NCBI GenBank assembly: GCA_963377175.1
Contig: CAUJNA010001507.1
Location: forward strand, 1-64,000
Source: Effrenium voratum
Lineage: Eukaryota; Sar; Dinophyceae; Suessiales; Symbiodiniaceae
Length of the DNA: 64,000 nt
Direction of reading: 5' to 3'
This document shows, piece by piece, positions 50,869 through 61,249 of the stretch (position 1 is the stretch's first letter; every line of letters starts with the position of its first letter). The position numbers were made by a program, and so were the translations under genes. A model generated the notes under the pieces. That model was not told the DNA's origin, searched no databases, and saw only the letters and a program-made list of their open reading frames with translations.

Positions 50869-50934
50869 CTTGGCCTTGGGTCACCCGCTTTTTGCGGGAG
50901 TGCCTTCCTACTCGACTCGATTTGTCCCCCGAAT
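50869..50934 (-). CDS. Candidate exon, 21 codons, basic (gene A)
   Basis: Minus strand GTCGCTTCGTTTTTGGGACC then GTTTTGGTGCAG acceptor, and AAG|GTAAGC donor: both strong. Two leading bases, then SGDKSSRVGRHSRKKRVTQG; one trailing base. Lys/Arg-rich. It keeps phase with 52,093-52,161 upstream and 50,491-50,537 downstream. Confidence 0.5.
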
Positions 50935-51172
50935 CTGCACCAAAACGGTCCCAAAAACGAAGCGACAACGGATCCGAGGCGGGGACCAATCCGAGGCCAT
51001 GCCTCGGCGGAGGTTTTCTTGATGCTCCGTTTGAGTCAAATAATCAAGACCTGGAGATGACCAGCTTGGGCGTTTCATGTGGTGTTGGTTAAAACCTGCT
51101 TGGCCAACTGTGCTGACTACCAAACATCCCTGTTTTCTCATTTGAGCCATGATAAGAAAAAAGGTATTAAAA

Positions 51173-51292
51173 TGGGCGCAATCCCAGAACCATGCTTCAA
51201 GAATTAAGAAGGCGGATATCCGCAACTATTTCTGGCTGGGACTGCCCCTTACTAACCCTCATCTGCCCAGGTTTTGATTGTGGCTCAAATGC
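51173..51292 (-). repeat. Family H element, inverted
   Basis: CCCAGAACCATGCTTCAAG, GGCGGATATCCGCAAC (palindromic GGATATCC), CAGGTTTTGATTGTGGC, TCAAAT. Confidence 0.6.
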
Positions 51293-51394
51293 CCTTCTTG
51301 TTTGGGATTGGTTTGGCATCAAACCCCCAGACACGTGAGCCGTATGCCTAGCCAAACTCTGCAACCGACCAGCGGGCACTCCTTCTGATTGGTG

Positions 51395-51485
51395 GTTTTG
51401 GAGCGCGGTGGTCCAGTGGTCCCTCTACAAAAGTCAGGGGTTCAAATCCAAATCCAAACCAGCAACTAGGGGTTGCCTGAACAAC
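51395..51485 (+). repeat. SINE-like family J element, best tRNA-like copy
   Basis: TGGTCCAGTGG matches the pol III A-box pattern TRGYNNARNGG; GGGGTTCAAATCC 25 bases later resembles a B box. The tail is AACCAGCAACTAGGGGTTGC. The spacing is that of a tRNA-derived head. Another copy is at 51,710-51,800. Confidence 0.5.
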
Positions 51486-51939
51486 TTCATTCGCGAAATG
51501 CAAAAGAAATGGACCTCAATGGCTGAACTCCTGGGAGCGAAAATCATCTCTTCAGATTCTGGTTCAAATAGTTTAGTCAGCCTTACATCGTGTTTAAGGG
51601 CTTGTCTCTAAATGGGGAAGCCCCCAAAAAGGAGAGGTTCCCTTTGACCTACCCTTTAAAGCAAAACGCATCTTCCCTTTGCCTCAAAGACAAACAAAAG
51701 ACGACCATATCAGCTTCCCTGCAACTGGTACCCTCCACAAGAACAAAGGCTTCAAATCCAATTTCAAACCGCCAGCCGGGCTCCAAACCACCAACTACGG
51801 GTTACCCGAGCATCAACAACAAAACCAAACGACCAGCCAAAAAACGAAAATCGACCTCAAAAGCAGAGGAAACCACCGCAGAAACTCCCCGAATGACCCC
51901 AACTTTTAGCGGTTTCGTTCGGGAAAAAAAAAACATTAG

Positions 51940-52035
51940 TTGGGTGTGGGTCAAAAATAGGTACATAACCTGGGACCCTGGTAAATGGAAACATGGACTA
52001 AAACCTGCGGTCCCCTGGTGGTTTGATTTTGACCC
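51940..52035 (+). mobile_element. Family B element with 4-bp duplication
   Basis: GGGTGTGGGTCAAAAATAGG to TTTTGACCCATACCC, flanked by AGTT on both sides. Core GGTAAATGGAAACATGG and TAAAACCTGCGGTCCC. Confidence 0.75.
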
Positions 52036-52092
52036 ATACCCAGTTGGCAAAAAAGTGAAAGTCCCAAAACATCCAAAAGGCAAAATTTTCAC

Positions 52093-52161
52093 CAAATTTG
52101 CTCCGCGCCGAAGGGCAAGCCAAAAGCCTCTGCACCTCCTCCGGCTTCTTCTCCGTGGCGC
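52093..52161 (-). CDS. Candidate exon, 22 codons (gene A)
   Basis: Minus strand CCCCCCTCGCCATTTCTCGG then CAAAG|G acceptor. Frame ATEKKPEEVQRLLACPSARS; the first 11 codons have GC at every third position. Donor TTTG|GTGAAA gives phase 1 and fits 50,869-50,934; AG|GCTTTT (52,128) is an alternative. Confidence 0.4.
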
Positions 52162-52726
52162 CTTTGCCGAGAAATGGCGAGGGGGGACTTCGTCGATTCG
52201 TCTGTCCTCCCCCGCCCCCGCCCCCGCCCCCAAACCAACAATCACAACACTGAAACCACACAACAAAGACCCCCCCCAAACAAAAAAACAAGAAACGCTA
52301 AAACAACAACAAAAAACATGTTGTCCTTGTCATCCACCCTGAAAGAGCACTCGAATTGGCTTACCCAAACTTTGTGGCCGTCCACCTCAGGGAGTGTGCG
52401 GAACAATGGCCCGTTTTTCTTGGGAAGGTCACCATTGTAGGGCGAGATTCTTTGTTCCACAGGGCTTCATTGGGCCTTTTTGCCAAGCCAAATGAGCTGA
52501 GGTGCTACTGAAAGGAAGCTTCTGGCCAGCTGTTTCATGTTCACCCCAGATCAACAAAACCACTGGTTCATTTTGATTGGGGGGTATTGCTTCTTAGTGG
52601 GTGACATGCCCCTAGGCAAGGTCAATTTTGCTTTGCGCATTCCCTCGTGTATGGCCATGGGAAATCGAGGAAGCCCCGCATCTCCCTCCCGAAGACTGGT
52701 CGAGCACAAAAAAATCAGACCAAACC

Positions 52727-52822
52727 TATGGCTGTGGCTCAAATAAACGAACCAAAATGGATGGAACCAAAGACTAACACCTGCGTAACCATAAGTCGTT
52801 AATTTTGAGCCACAGCCATATT
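52727..52822 (+). mobile_element. Family B element with near-perfect 17-bp ends
   Basis: TATGGCTGTGGCTCAAA and TTTGAGCCACAGCCATA are perfectly inverted. The core is diverged (GGATGGAACC, CACCTGCGTAACC). 52,165-52,725 upstream holds nothing else supportable. Confidence 0.65.
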
Positions 52823-53223
52823 GATGATTGAATTATGAGGGTCTTAAGGGGATGTAAGAGGGGGGGGTAAATGGGGGTTCCAACTGCCCCCTCCCCTTAT
52901 ACTCCCCTCCCTTAAGAACCATAATGAATTGTTGGATACCTCGATTTGTCGTTCTTGGCAAAACATCCAAAATCCCCAGTGGCATGCTTGAAAAATATCC
53001 AAGATGGACAAGGCTTGAACCTTGGACATTTGAGTGTGGTCCTTTTGGTCCCTACTCAATGCGTGCATACGATGTATAACAATTATTCTTATATAATCAA
53101 ACAATATGCTTGAATACGGGCCGTGCCATTAAAACAAAAACATCTTCTAAGCTCTCCCGCTAGAATGTAACACGTCTTCTCACAAATTCCCAAAATATGT
53201 TTCCCCCTCCAAAAAAAAACGAA

Positions 53224-53355
53224 CAGGGCTGTGGGAAATGGAATCCACTTCTGTGATACAACAAAAAGAGCCTCCCAAAGACTAACCCCCCATATAAAAA
53301 GGGGATTCCCTTGTATCACAGAAGTGGGGAAAAACCCCTTGATCCCACAACCCTG
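53224..53355 (+). mobile_element. Family F hAT-like element, copy 2
   Basis: CAGGGCTGTGGGAAATGGA to TCCCACAACCCTG, with TCTGTGATACAACAAAAAG and CCTTGTATCACAGAAGTGG. Flank duplication not clear. Nearly identical to copy 3, 2.2 kb away. Confidence 0.75.
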
Positions 53356-53824
53356 ACAGCGAAGGATGCGCCCCTTTTTTGGGGAGACATCCCCGCCGAG
53401 ACCAAAAATTGTTGGCCCTTGAATCAATACCCTCAGGTCCAAAGGGTGGGTTTCGGGCGAAACTTCAGACCTTTGGCGGATGAAACTCGGAGGCCCAACC
53501 ACCAAAACGAGAAAAATTTATATTAAGAAAAGAAGAAAAAAAAAAGAAAAAAAACTACAAGCAACCACCTAAGGTCCAAGGGCCGGTTGTCATACCCCAG
53601 ACATACCCCATCTATTAATTATTAGGCCGTAGCGGACAGATCTTGGGGTCCGTGCCCCGTATAGCCCATGTAAAACCGCTATGTTTCGTTGGTATGCCCA
53701 TTTGGTCTATAGCAAGTTGGCCTTAAGGGCACGCCTGGGAATCTATTCTGGCTCCAAAACGGGAGCCTCAGCTTGAGTTCGATCTGTCGCATGACATCGC
53801 ATCTCGCATGGGGCAGAAAGAATC

Positions 53825-53955
53825 TACCTACGAAATCCATTTCGCACCTAAGAAACTCAAGGATTCCCCGACGTAAAATGCCACCACACGTTATGGTGTC
53901 AACCATGGTGTCCAAGTGGTGCGAACACATTTCGTCCATTAACAGTATGTCGGAT
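53825..53955. mobile_element. Family I element
   Basis: CTACGAAATCCATTTCGCACC to GGTGCGAACACATTTCGTCC with palindromic GTCAACCATGGTGTC centre. Also contains nested ACCATGGTG. Confidence 0.5.
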
Positions 53956-54327
53956 GAAGCCACTGGGCATGTTGACCATGGGTGAGCCCAAACGGGTTCC
54001 AACCAAAAAATGGATCCGGGAAGCTGCGCATGTCACGTGATCCAAGCAGGTTGGGGTCCCAACTTGTTGTCACAAGAACTTAGGTCAGCAACCATGGGTG
54101 AACCTTTCCAAGTAGAAGCAGCTTGTCCTTTATCGCAAGGTTGTTTATTTTCCCCACGTGAGGTTGTTAAAACAATCACTGCATGTGCATTTGCTACAAG
54201 AATGCCAAAACCTGAAACAAAGCTCAAGGTAAAAGGATTTTCATCTGGTGGGCTTGCTTTATCCCAGGGAGATATTGCAGCATCTCCGGTCCTGAACACA
54301 TTGCCATAGATCCAACTCTTTTCTGGG

Positions 54328-54460
54328 CTGTCCTCAGATCCCCTGCGAAAGTTTAACTTTTTGTGGGTCAAATGGAAACCAAACCACTAGTCACTAAACC
54401 AACTACAAAGATCTAAAAAAAGGCTGAGGAACCGGATGGCTGGGAACCACCAAGTTAAGT
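54328..54460 (+). repeat. Family D element, complete-looking
   Basis: GGGCTGTCCTCAGATCCCC, AAAGTTTAACTTTTTGTGGG, AAACCAACTACAAAG, GAGGAACCGGATGGCTGGG. Used here as the type copy. Confidence 0.6.
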
Positions 54461-54954
54461 TGCACTGCTGATTCCCCTGCTCAAACATACCTTTTCAAAT
54501 TGGCCCGTGGAGAACCCTTCCCCCCCCCTCCCCTCCCCAGTTTTCTTGGGTGGTCAACGACGAATCCCTGGGTTCTATTGTCTTGTGCTCTCCAAGCAAG
54601 CGGAGGGTTCGGTCTCCGAGCTCCACTTCATTTGTCACAAGTTTGGCTCACCTGGGTATGTTCCCCGTGTTGAAGGGCCCCTTTTTTTGGGTTGGTTGAA
54701 AGGACAATTCAAAACAAGGGCTGTCCATTTTCAGACCCCCCGCAAGAAGTGATGCAAGGTGCAACCACGACTACAGACATCCAAGCATAGCAGGAGTCGT
54801 GGAAAACGGGCTGAGTACCGTCGTCCCTGGCCTTGCAATTGGCATCAATCGGCGTTGGAAGGCTCTCGCAGTCAGGAGCCGAATGCAGTACCACCAAGAG
54901 CGTGTTTGGCTGTTGCGACCTGCTTCATGGTCAACATAAGGTCGCTTCTTCTGC

Positions 54955-54995
54955 CTCTTCCGCCACCGTTTGTGTTCGTACACCCAGTTGCGCAC
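54955..54995 (-). CDS. Candidate exon, basic (gene A)
   Basis: Minus strand CACCATGCTGTGCTGATGCAG|G to AGAG|GCAGAA (GC donor). VRNWVYEHKRWRK, about 85 percent GC at third positions. It lies in a 102-codon frame (54,771-55,079) that continues KRPYVDHEAGRNSQ, so the exon may be longer. Lys/Arg/Trp-rich; no family recognised. Phase does not fit 52,093 directly. Confidence 0.35.
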
Positions 54996-55453
54996 CTGCA
55001 TCAGCACAGCATGGTGCAGCGCAGCATGTCGCATGTGCAGCAAGGCCGCCGGAGTGTTTTGAGGCAGCACACATAGCATATTCTGCGTTAAATTTGGCTA
55101 CAAGCCTTAGCTCAGGCATGGGGAGTGGGTTAAATTCGGAAACTACAACTAAACACAAACCAATGATCCCCTATTTTGATGCATACCCACTTGCTGATGC
55201 AGTGGTGAAGAAGTGATGGCCTGTGTAGTGGTGAATTTGACCCAAAATCTGACCGATATAGATTTCAGCCGGATATGTTCCCACGGCGACTTGAGCGCTC
55301 CCACATCATCAGCAAATCATGGTGAATCACCACTGACCACTCAACCCCCTTCCCCCTCCGGGGTCCCCTACCCATGTGGACAGTAGCGCGGTACCTGGTC
55401 CCATGCTGCCTCTTTGAAGATCCACCTTTGAAGGGAACCGAAAGGTTGTTGAC

Positions 55454-55586
55454 CAGGGCTGTGGGAAATGGAATCCACTTCTGTGATACAACAAAAAAAG
55501 CTTCCCAAAGACTAACCCCCCATATAAAGGGGGAGATTCCCTTGTATCACAGAAGTGGGGAAAAACCCCTTGATCCCACAACCCTG
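55454..55586 (+). mobile_element. Family F hAT-like element, copy 3, exact 8-bp duplication
   Basis: CAGGGCTGTGGGAAATGGA to TCCCACAACCCTG, flanked by TTGTTGAC on both sides (55,446-55,453 and 55,587-55,594). 133 bp. Confidence 0.85.
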
Positions 55587-56197
55587 TTGTTGACACATCG
55601 TTGGTTTTGAAGTTTTGACATGTTTGTGTTAAGGGACGGATCGCAAACGAGCAGATGACCATTTTACCCACGTACCAGCGTGCAGACGAGCAAAATGGAG
55701 GTGTCGAATTTCCAGCCAGTTGAACATGCAAAGTGTTGAACAGCGCAGAGGCTCCAAAAGCCCGTTCCTTGCAAGACTTGCATCAATTGGTTGAAAAAAT
55801 AAAAAAATTTTATCAATTGGTTGATTTCTTTATACACCTTTTAGGCATCTCCCCTAAAAGAGCCAAAGGAATCTTGCAATTTTATGGATCTAGGTCAGAG
55901 GAATTTCCCCATGAACCTCAATAGATCTCCTTCGGCAGAAACGCCCCTATGGGGAAAATCAGCATTGGCCCTTGACAACCCTACCATGGATAACTCTGGG
56001 TAGCTCCGATACACTTCCTCTTTAAACGCAAAGCTTGGATACCCAGCTCCCTCGCAGCTCCCTTTCAACCAAAAACATGGGAAAGCACAGAGCCCGCGAG
56101 GTTTGAAAGGGGGAGCCCGGCTTCGTGCCATGTGCGGCCATTTGCAAGCCATGCCCGAAGTCTGGGGGGGGGGGCGTGCGCAGAGCAATGTATATAA

Positions 56198-56332
56198 TTG
56201 TTGTGTGTGTGTGTATAGATGTGCACGTGTTTTTGAGGACTTCCTCCTCTTTAGGTCTGCTCAGTACCATTTGAAAATATAATATATATATATATATATG
56301 TATACACATATATATATATATATATATATTCA
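56198..56332 (+). repeat. (TG)n and (TA)n tracts
   Basis: TTGTTGTGTGTGTGTGTAT near 56,199-56,217 and two (TA)n runs at 56,280-56,330. A short G run is at 56,163-56,174. Confidence 0.8.
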
Positions 56333-57242
56333 TTATGAGTGTATCCTGTATCTCAAAATGCGGGCCCGTGATGTCACGCCGTGATGGCAAGCGAAACAGT
56401 AGTCACCCGTGCAAATCAAAGGCCAGGATTCTGGATGTTGACAAGGACACCTAAATGAAATCAGATCCATTGGAGCACACCCGAGAGCAAAACTCCCCAC
56501 TTGCCCCACGAATTCACGTGACAAAACCAGACCCCGTTTTTCGTGGAGGAGAAACCAGCCAGGCAGCTAATTGCGCTCAAACCCCCAAAATGTCAAGCCC
56601 AAACCCGCCTGTGTTGGGGATGAAGCCGCGGTCTGACCTGGGGGCCACGGATGTCGAGGCATAACTCGACTTTGGCCAAGAAGGGAACTGGTTCCTTGTC
56701 ACTAAAATGGTAGCCCAAAACAGGGATCCTTGCATTATACACCTGAACATTGCCTTGTCAATGGTGGTTTCCCTTTATTTTAGTGGAAATAGCCATGTTT
56801 CAAATGTGCAAAATGTTTTTTTGGGGGAGCCCTGCAAAACGGCACGTCCAAGCGCGAAAGGGCGAAAGCCAAGAAATCACAAAGGCTTAAGAACCTTTGC
56901 GAGTTGCAACCCCTCGTGGCGGTTTCGTGTTCCAAGAGAGCCCCCCACACCCCAATCAACAAAACAAAGACCGCAAAAGAAGTGTGTGTTTTCCTGTTGG
57001 CTTCCCTGTAAAGACCAGCCCAAAAACATGTTTTGGCCCCTTGGGATTCAGACCACTTTTGGAGGGGGGAACCTCCCCCACCCTATTCATAGGGCGGGGT
57101 CTATTTAGATCCGAAATCCGACTTTGAGAACCCTCGGACACAGACTGAACCTCTGAATTTCAACACCCTGGACCCTTTGGGTTTCCCTTTACCCGCCAAA
57201 AATGAGGTACCAGCAAACCACGGAACCCCCCCCCCCGAGAAC

Positions 57243-57311
57243 AAGGGCTCCCCCTTCTCGCCGCTGAGTTTCGGAGGGCTGGGCGCCGGACCGCGCCGAC
57301 TCCGGTGCGCC
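57243..57311 (-). CDS. Candidate exon, 23 codons
   Basis: Minus strand GCGACCACCCCGAGGCCAG|G, donor CTT|GTTCTC. Frame GAPESARSGAQPSETQRR is Ser/Pro-rich, with GC-rich third positions in its first half. Phase 0 at both ends. Could be a further upstream exon of gene A. Confidence 0.3.
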
Positions 57312-57314
57312 CTG

Positions 57315-59845
57315 GCCTCGGGGTGGTCGCGTCTTCGGCTTCCGATGGAGACTGGCCGAAAAAACGGAAAAGGCAGCCAAACCCAAGAAGTGGAACCACA
57401 AGTGGAACCGAAAAATGAGCGAGCTGGTTCGCAAGTGGAGCCGAAATAGTTTGTTCACTAAGATGGGAACCAAACCCAAGAAGGGATCCAGGTCCGAAAC
57501 GGAACTCAGGTTTCGGACAGGAAGGATCAAGGAAGAACGAACCACGAGAATGGATCAATATTTAATGAGTATCAACTAGACCATAATCATGAGTCATGAC
57601 CAAATATGGTTCTGAAGTGAACACCATTCTAATGAGATTGAAACGGCCTTTTGTAGTATCCCCAGATGGCAACCGGGGAACCGTTCCGGAGCCATTCCGG
57701 AACCCCTGCGGAACCCCACGGAAAATGATGTGCTCAGATTCTGCTTCATATGTCGTGAATGTCAAAATCTAAGATATTTGTGGGGGGAGAGCTCAGCAAA
57801 GGAGACTGCGGACAAAAGAAAAATGTTCAGAAGTCTAAAGGGGAACCCTACAGTCACAGGCATGTTGGTAAAATGGGTCGCTCTGGTACATGAAATAAAG
57901 CCCATCGTGGCTTTCTCAGCTACGTCTAGCTCACTTTCCGGGGAGCCCAACAGGAGTCGGATTCGATTCTGGTGGGTTTGACTCGTGGCTGCAAGCTGGG
58001 GTTCAGAAATGCACCAGTCAGCAAAGAATGGCTCCACCCAAGTTCCGCTTCAAACACTCGTCTACCTTTTGGGATCAAAACATCTGGGTGAATTCTCATA
58101 TGCGACCAACCTGAAACTTGCGGTGCTTGGGGGGCTCCCCACATCATCCATTTGGGGTGAATTCGCTCGTGTGAGATGTCGTTCTACTTCACCGGAGAAA
58201 AAGATGGGGGTCCGACCCCGACTCCGATCCTGGCAGGGTTCAAGGTCTCGAAGCCATCCCAAGCCCGAGAAATGGCCCCGACCGAACGGGCGCTGGTTCC
58301 ACAAAAACGTCTTCCGCCTTTCGTAGGATCCAAAGCCTCTAACCCCCTCCCTCAAAATTCCCAAATGGGAAACCATACGGAGTGGTGTGGACGCTTACCG
58401 TACTTCAGCATGTCAGCAGCATGTCCCTGATGCGACCCTCTCTCTCTCCCTCTGTCTCTCTCTCACGTCCCAAAGCTTCGGGCACAGTCGCACCGTAGCA
58501 CCACTCCCTCCCATAGACCTGGCACAGCGCTCTCGGACCCTCGAGGGGGCAGCCTGGGGAGTCCTACAAAAGAGGTGGTCCTTGTTCTGCTCCTACAGGC
58601 TGAGCCACAAATGGCCATAGGGCCATATGCTCATTTGTGGTTTGTCAACATGCTAAACTGACTTGATAAAGCGCTCGGCCAGTCAGACAAAACGGCCAGG
58701 TACAGCACAAAGCTTCGCCAAGTGCGGGCTCGATGCCTTGGGATCCAGTGAAATCCGGCCAGCGAGTTGGGCGGTCTCTGATGTTTGCCTCGGATTCATC
58801 CGGAGAACCCAGTTAGGCAGCAAAAAAACCCTTAAAATCAAGACGTTCTTGCTCAAAGGGTCCCGAACCACCCCTCATTACGGTCCTCTGAAGCAATCCC
58901 AAGTTGACATGTACGTCTGTCATTTTTGAGAGTACCCTTTGGTTGGGTCTTTTCAAAGGGATTTTCAAAAGGAAAACCGCCAGTTTCCGGGGGTCCACCA
59001 AAAAAACACACACCCAAATGGCTTGGGCACTCCTATTTTGAGAGCCCCCGATCACCGATCCGCCGAGATGGATCGATCGGCCGCGTCGACACGCGCTAAG
59101 ATCCACAAGATTCAAGAGAAGGTCCAATACGGTCGCTTGAAGTTCTGCTTGGCGCAAGTTAGAAGATGAAACCCCCACAAACACCCTCGCACTTGCGGAC
59201 CAACGATTCGGGACGATCGGATCATCTCGACGGGAAAGTGAGTATCAGGTGCTTTTGGCGGGGACCCGCCAAAATGGTTGGTTTTCCTTTGGTTTCCCGC
59301 GAGAAAAAAAAAAAAGAGGAAACAAAAAAAACCCAAGAAAAGGTACCCTTAAATAAAAGACACCTAGGTATAGTTCGCACAGGTTTGGAGCTGTTTTCAG
59401 CAAATGGGTGGGCCGGTGGGCCACAAAGAGGTCCATGCTCCAACTGATTGTTTCTCACTAGGGAAACGGCTTCAAAACCATGCAGCACGCCACAGCGACG
59501 CTCGCTCCAGGGACAACAGCGATCCGCATTGCCTCAATTCCGGAAAAATATTCGACCCGTTCGCACGCCATCTCTTCGGAATCGCCAACTCATACATGTG
59601 TTGGTGTGTCGCCTGGAATATATGCCAAGGCACTTCAAGGGAGGGCAGAAGCTCCCCAAGACGTATGGGTTTGAACTGGAGAATCTACATCAAACCCATC
59701 CGAGGGCTTCGAACAGATCTTGAATGCTTCCTTTCCCGCAGAAAGGCTCATTGAAGGATCGAGGACCTAACGTACGCTTTTCGCATGGCTGCCTTTTCGT
59801 TGGGTTTCCGTGTGGGCCCGCTTCTGATCGTCTGCAACCAACCGA
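57315..59845. other. No firm gene; overlapping frames at 59.4-59.75 kb
   Basis: Three plus frames (59,404-59,754; 59,448-59,723; 59,480-59,674) are open at once, and all look plausible by eye, so none is trusted. (CT)n lies at 58,439-58,465 and an A-rich run at 59,305-59,335. Confidence 0.3.
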
Positions 59846-59847
59846 AC

Positions 59848-59945
59848 CAAGCTAGTAAGTGGACTTTCTGAGTTGTAGTCCACTTATTATTGGGTTAGCT
59901 CAACTTAGGGGACTTACATGCTGGGTTATGACCTAGCTTACTAAC
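59848..59945. repeat. Nested inverted repeats
   Basis: TAAGTGGACT faces AGTCCACTTA with a 14-base loop (59,854-59,888). An outer AAGCTAGTAAG faces CTTACTAACTT. TTAGCTCAACTTAGGGG and GACTTACATGCTGGG extend the palindromic theme. Confidence 0.55.
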
Positions 59946-60069
59946 TTACCAACCTGGCCGAACGCCAAAGCAAGGCATAGCCCCGCCTCCACTCCCGCGT
60001 GAAACACTCCTGCGCGGGTCTCCGCGAAAAGCGCTAGGCCTCACTTTGATGCTCAAAGTGTAGGTTATT

Positions 60070-60200
60070 GCTACTGTGGGTGGTTGCGAAATCTTGCACC
60101 GCTTTGAAACCAAGGGAAACCATGGTTTGTTGCCAGGGTTTCTGAACCATGTACCCTCCGCAAAAGCCAGGAGTTCAAAGCCCCCAAAGCCAACTAAGCC
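60070..60200. repeat. Family I and family J pieces
   Basis: ACTGTGGGTGGTTGCG, TCTTGCACCGCTTTGAAACC and AAACCATGGTTTG (family I), then TACCCTCCGCAAAAGCCAGG and AGTTCAAAGC (family J). Confidence 0.4.
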
Positions 60201-60681
60201 CTGTCCCACATGTCTGACCTGCCTATGAGTGTGTCAAGCAGGGAATGGAATTGACGGCCTTTAATTTTGGGACAATCTGACATGTCCAATAAATACCTGG
60301 CAAAGGCCTAGGGGAAGCTTCCCCCTAGACTTCTGTGCCAATCTCCACCCTTGGCCCCTTTAAACGCATAAAAACACCCAAGCCTGGCTGGTTGAAAGGC
60401 AAAATTTGCACCTTCCCGTGGGTTTCGGCAATGGTATGGAGTAACGGCTTGCTCGGACCCTAGACCTGGCCGCACCAAAGGTGGATGGGCTCAGATCCCC
60501 CAGGTACCGAAAACCTCAAAACCTGCGGCTGCAACTTCCGGAAGGCAACTTTCAGAAAGCTGCGGCTGACAAGTTGCGACTGAGAGCGCCATGGTTGCAT
60601 CCTGTCCGACAAAGAGAAGGAGAAAGCCCAAGTACCATCTTCCTTCATAATCCTCGAGACAACAACTGCCCAGGAAATGCG

Positions 60682-60870
60682 AAGTGACCTTGACTAAACA
60701 TGGACCAGAATGGGAAAACCGAAGCTGCACCAAAGGTCACCTGGCATTCTAAAGTTTAGTCAAGGTCACCAAAGTGGTCACCAAAGTCACCTTGACTAAA
60801 CCCAAAGTCACCATTCTAAAACCAAAAGGTCACCAAAGTTAGTCTCTTGGGTCACAGAAAGGCCACAAAC
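60682..60870. repeat. GGTCACCTTGACTAAAC inverted/direct repeats
   Basis: GTGACCTTGACTAAAC (60,687), its inverse GTTTAGTCAAGGTCACC (60,752), again CACCTTGACTAAACC (60,787), with GGTCACCAAAG recurring five times. A related CAACCTTGACCAAAC is near 7,142. Confidence 0.6.
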
Positions 60871-60892
60871 CACTCAAATTCGTCTACTACTA

Positions 60893-60990
60893 GGCTGTCC
60901 TCAGATCTCCTGCTAAACGTGGCTGACTTGTGAGTAAAATGGACACCCAGCCACTAAACCAACCAAAACACCTTTAAAAAACCTGAGGTT
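60893..60990 (+). repeat. Family D element, diverged
   Basis: AGGCTGTCCTCAGATCTCC, AAAATGGACACCCAGCC, ACTAAACCAACCAAAAC. Confidence 0.5.
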
Positions 60991-61122
60991 GAGACCAGCA
61001 TTTGGTGGGCCCCATCCTTGGCCGGCAGGGGGGTGATCATTCCATTCCGAGAAGCCCTGACTGCCTTCCGAACCGTTTCTAGCCCCAAAGGTTTCATGGG
61101 ATCAGGCGCTGTACAGCCACTA

Positions 61123-61249
61123 TTCTAGGGGGTGATTCCCCATTCTTTCTATCCATCGTTCTTTTCAAAAACCAGCTATTTTCCCTGGGTGTCCGGAGGA
61201 TTTCTAGAAAGAAGGATCCCTGAAAAGAACGAGAAAGGTACCCCTAGAA
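61123..61249. mobile_element. Family G element, copy 6
   Basis: TTCTAGGGGGTGATTCC to GGTACCCCTAGAA, flanked by CTA on both sides (3-bp duplication). Confidence 0.7.

Noticed and set aside
605..52822. Resemblance of GTGGCTCAAAA ends to the dinoflagellate spliced leader tail TTTTGGCTCAAG
   Set aside because: Only the GGCTCAA core is shared, no donor GT follows, and the words are inverted-repeat ends of family B. No spliced leader gene was found.
59404..59757. Three simultaneous plus-strand frames of 64-116 codons
   Set aside because: All three look protein-like by eye, which shows the weakness of that test; none has splice signals or codon bias.
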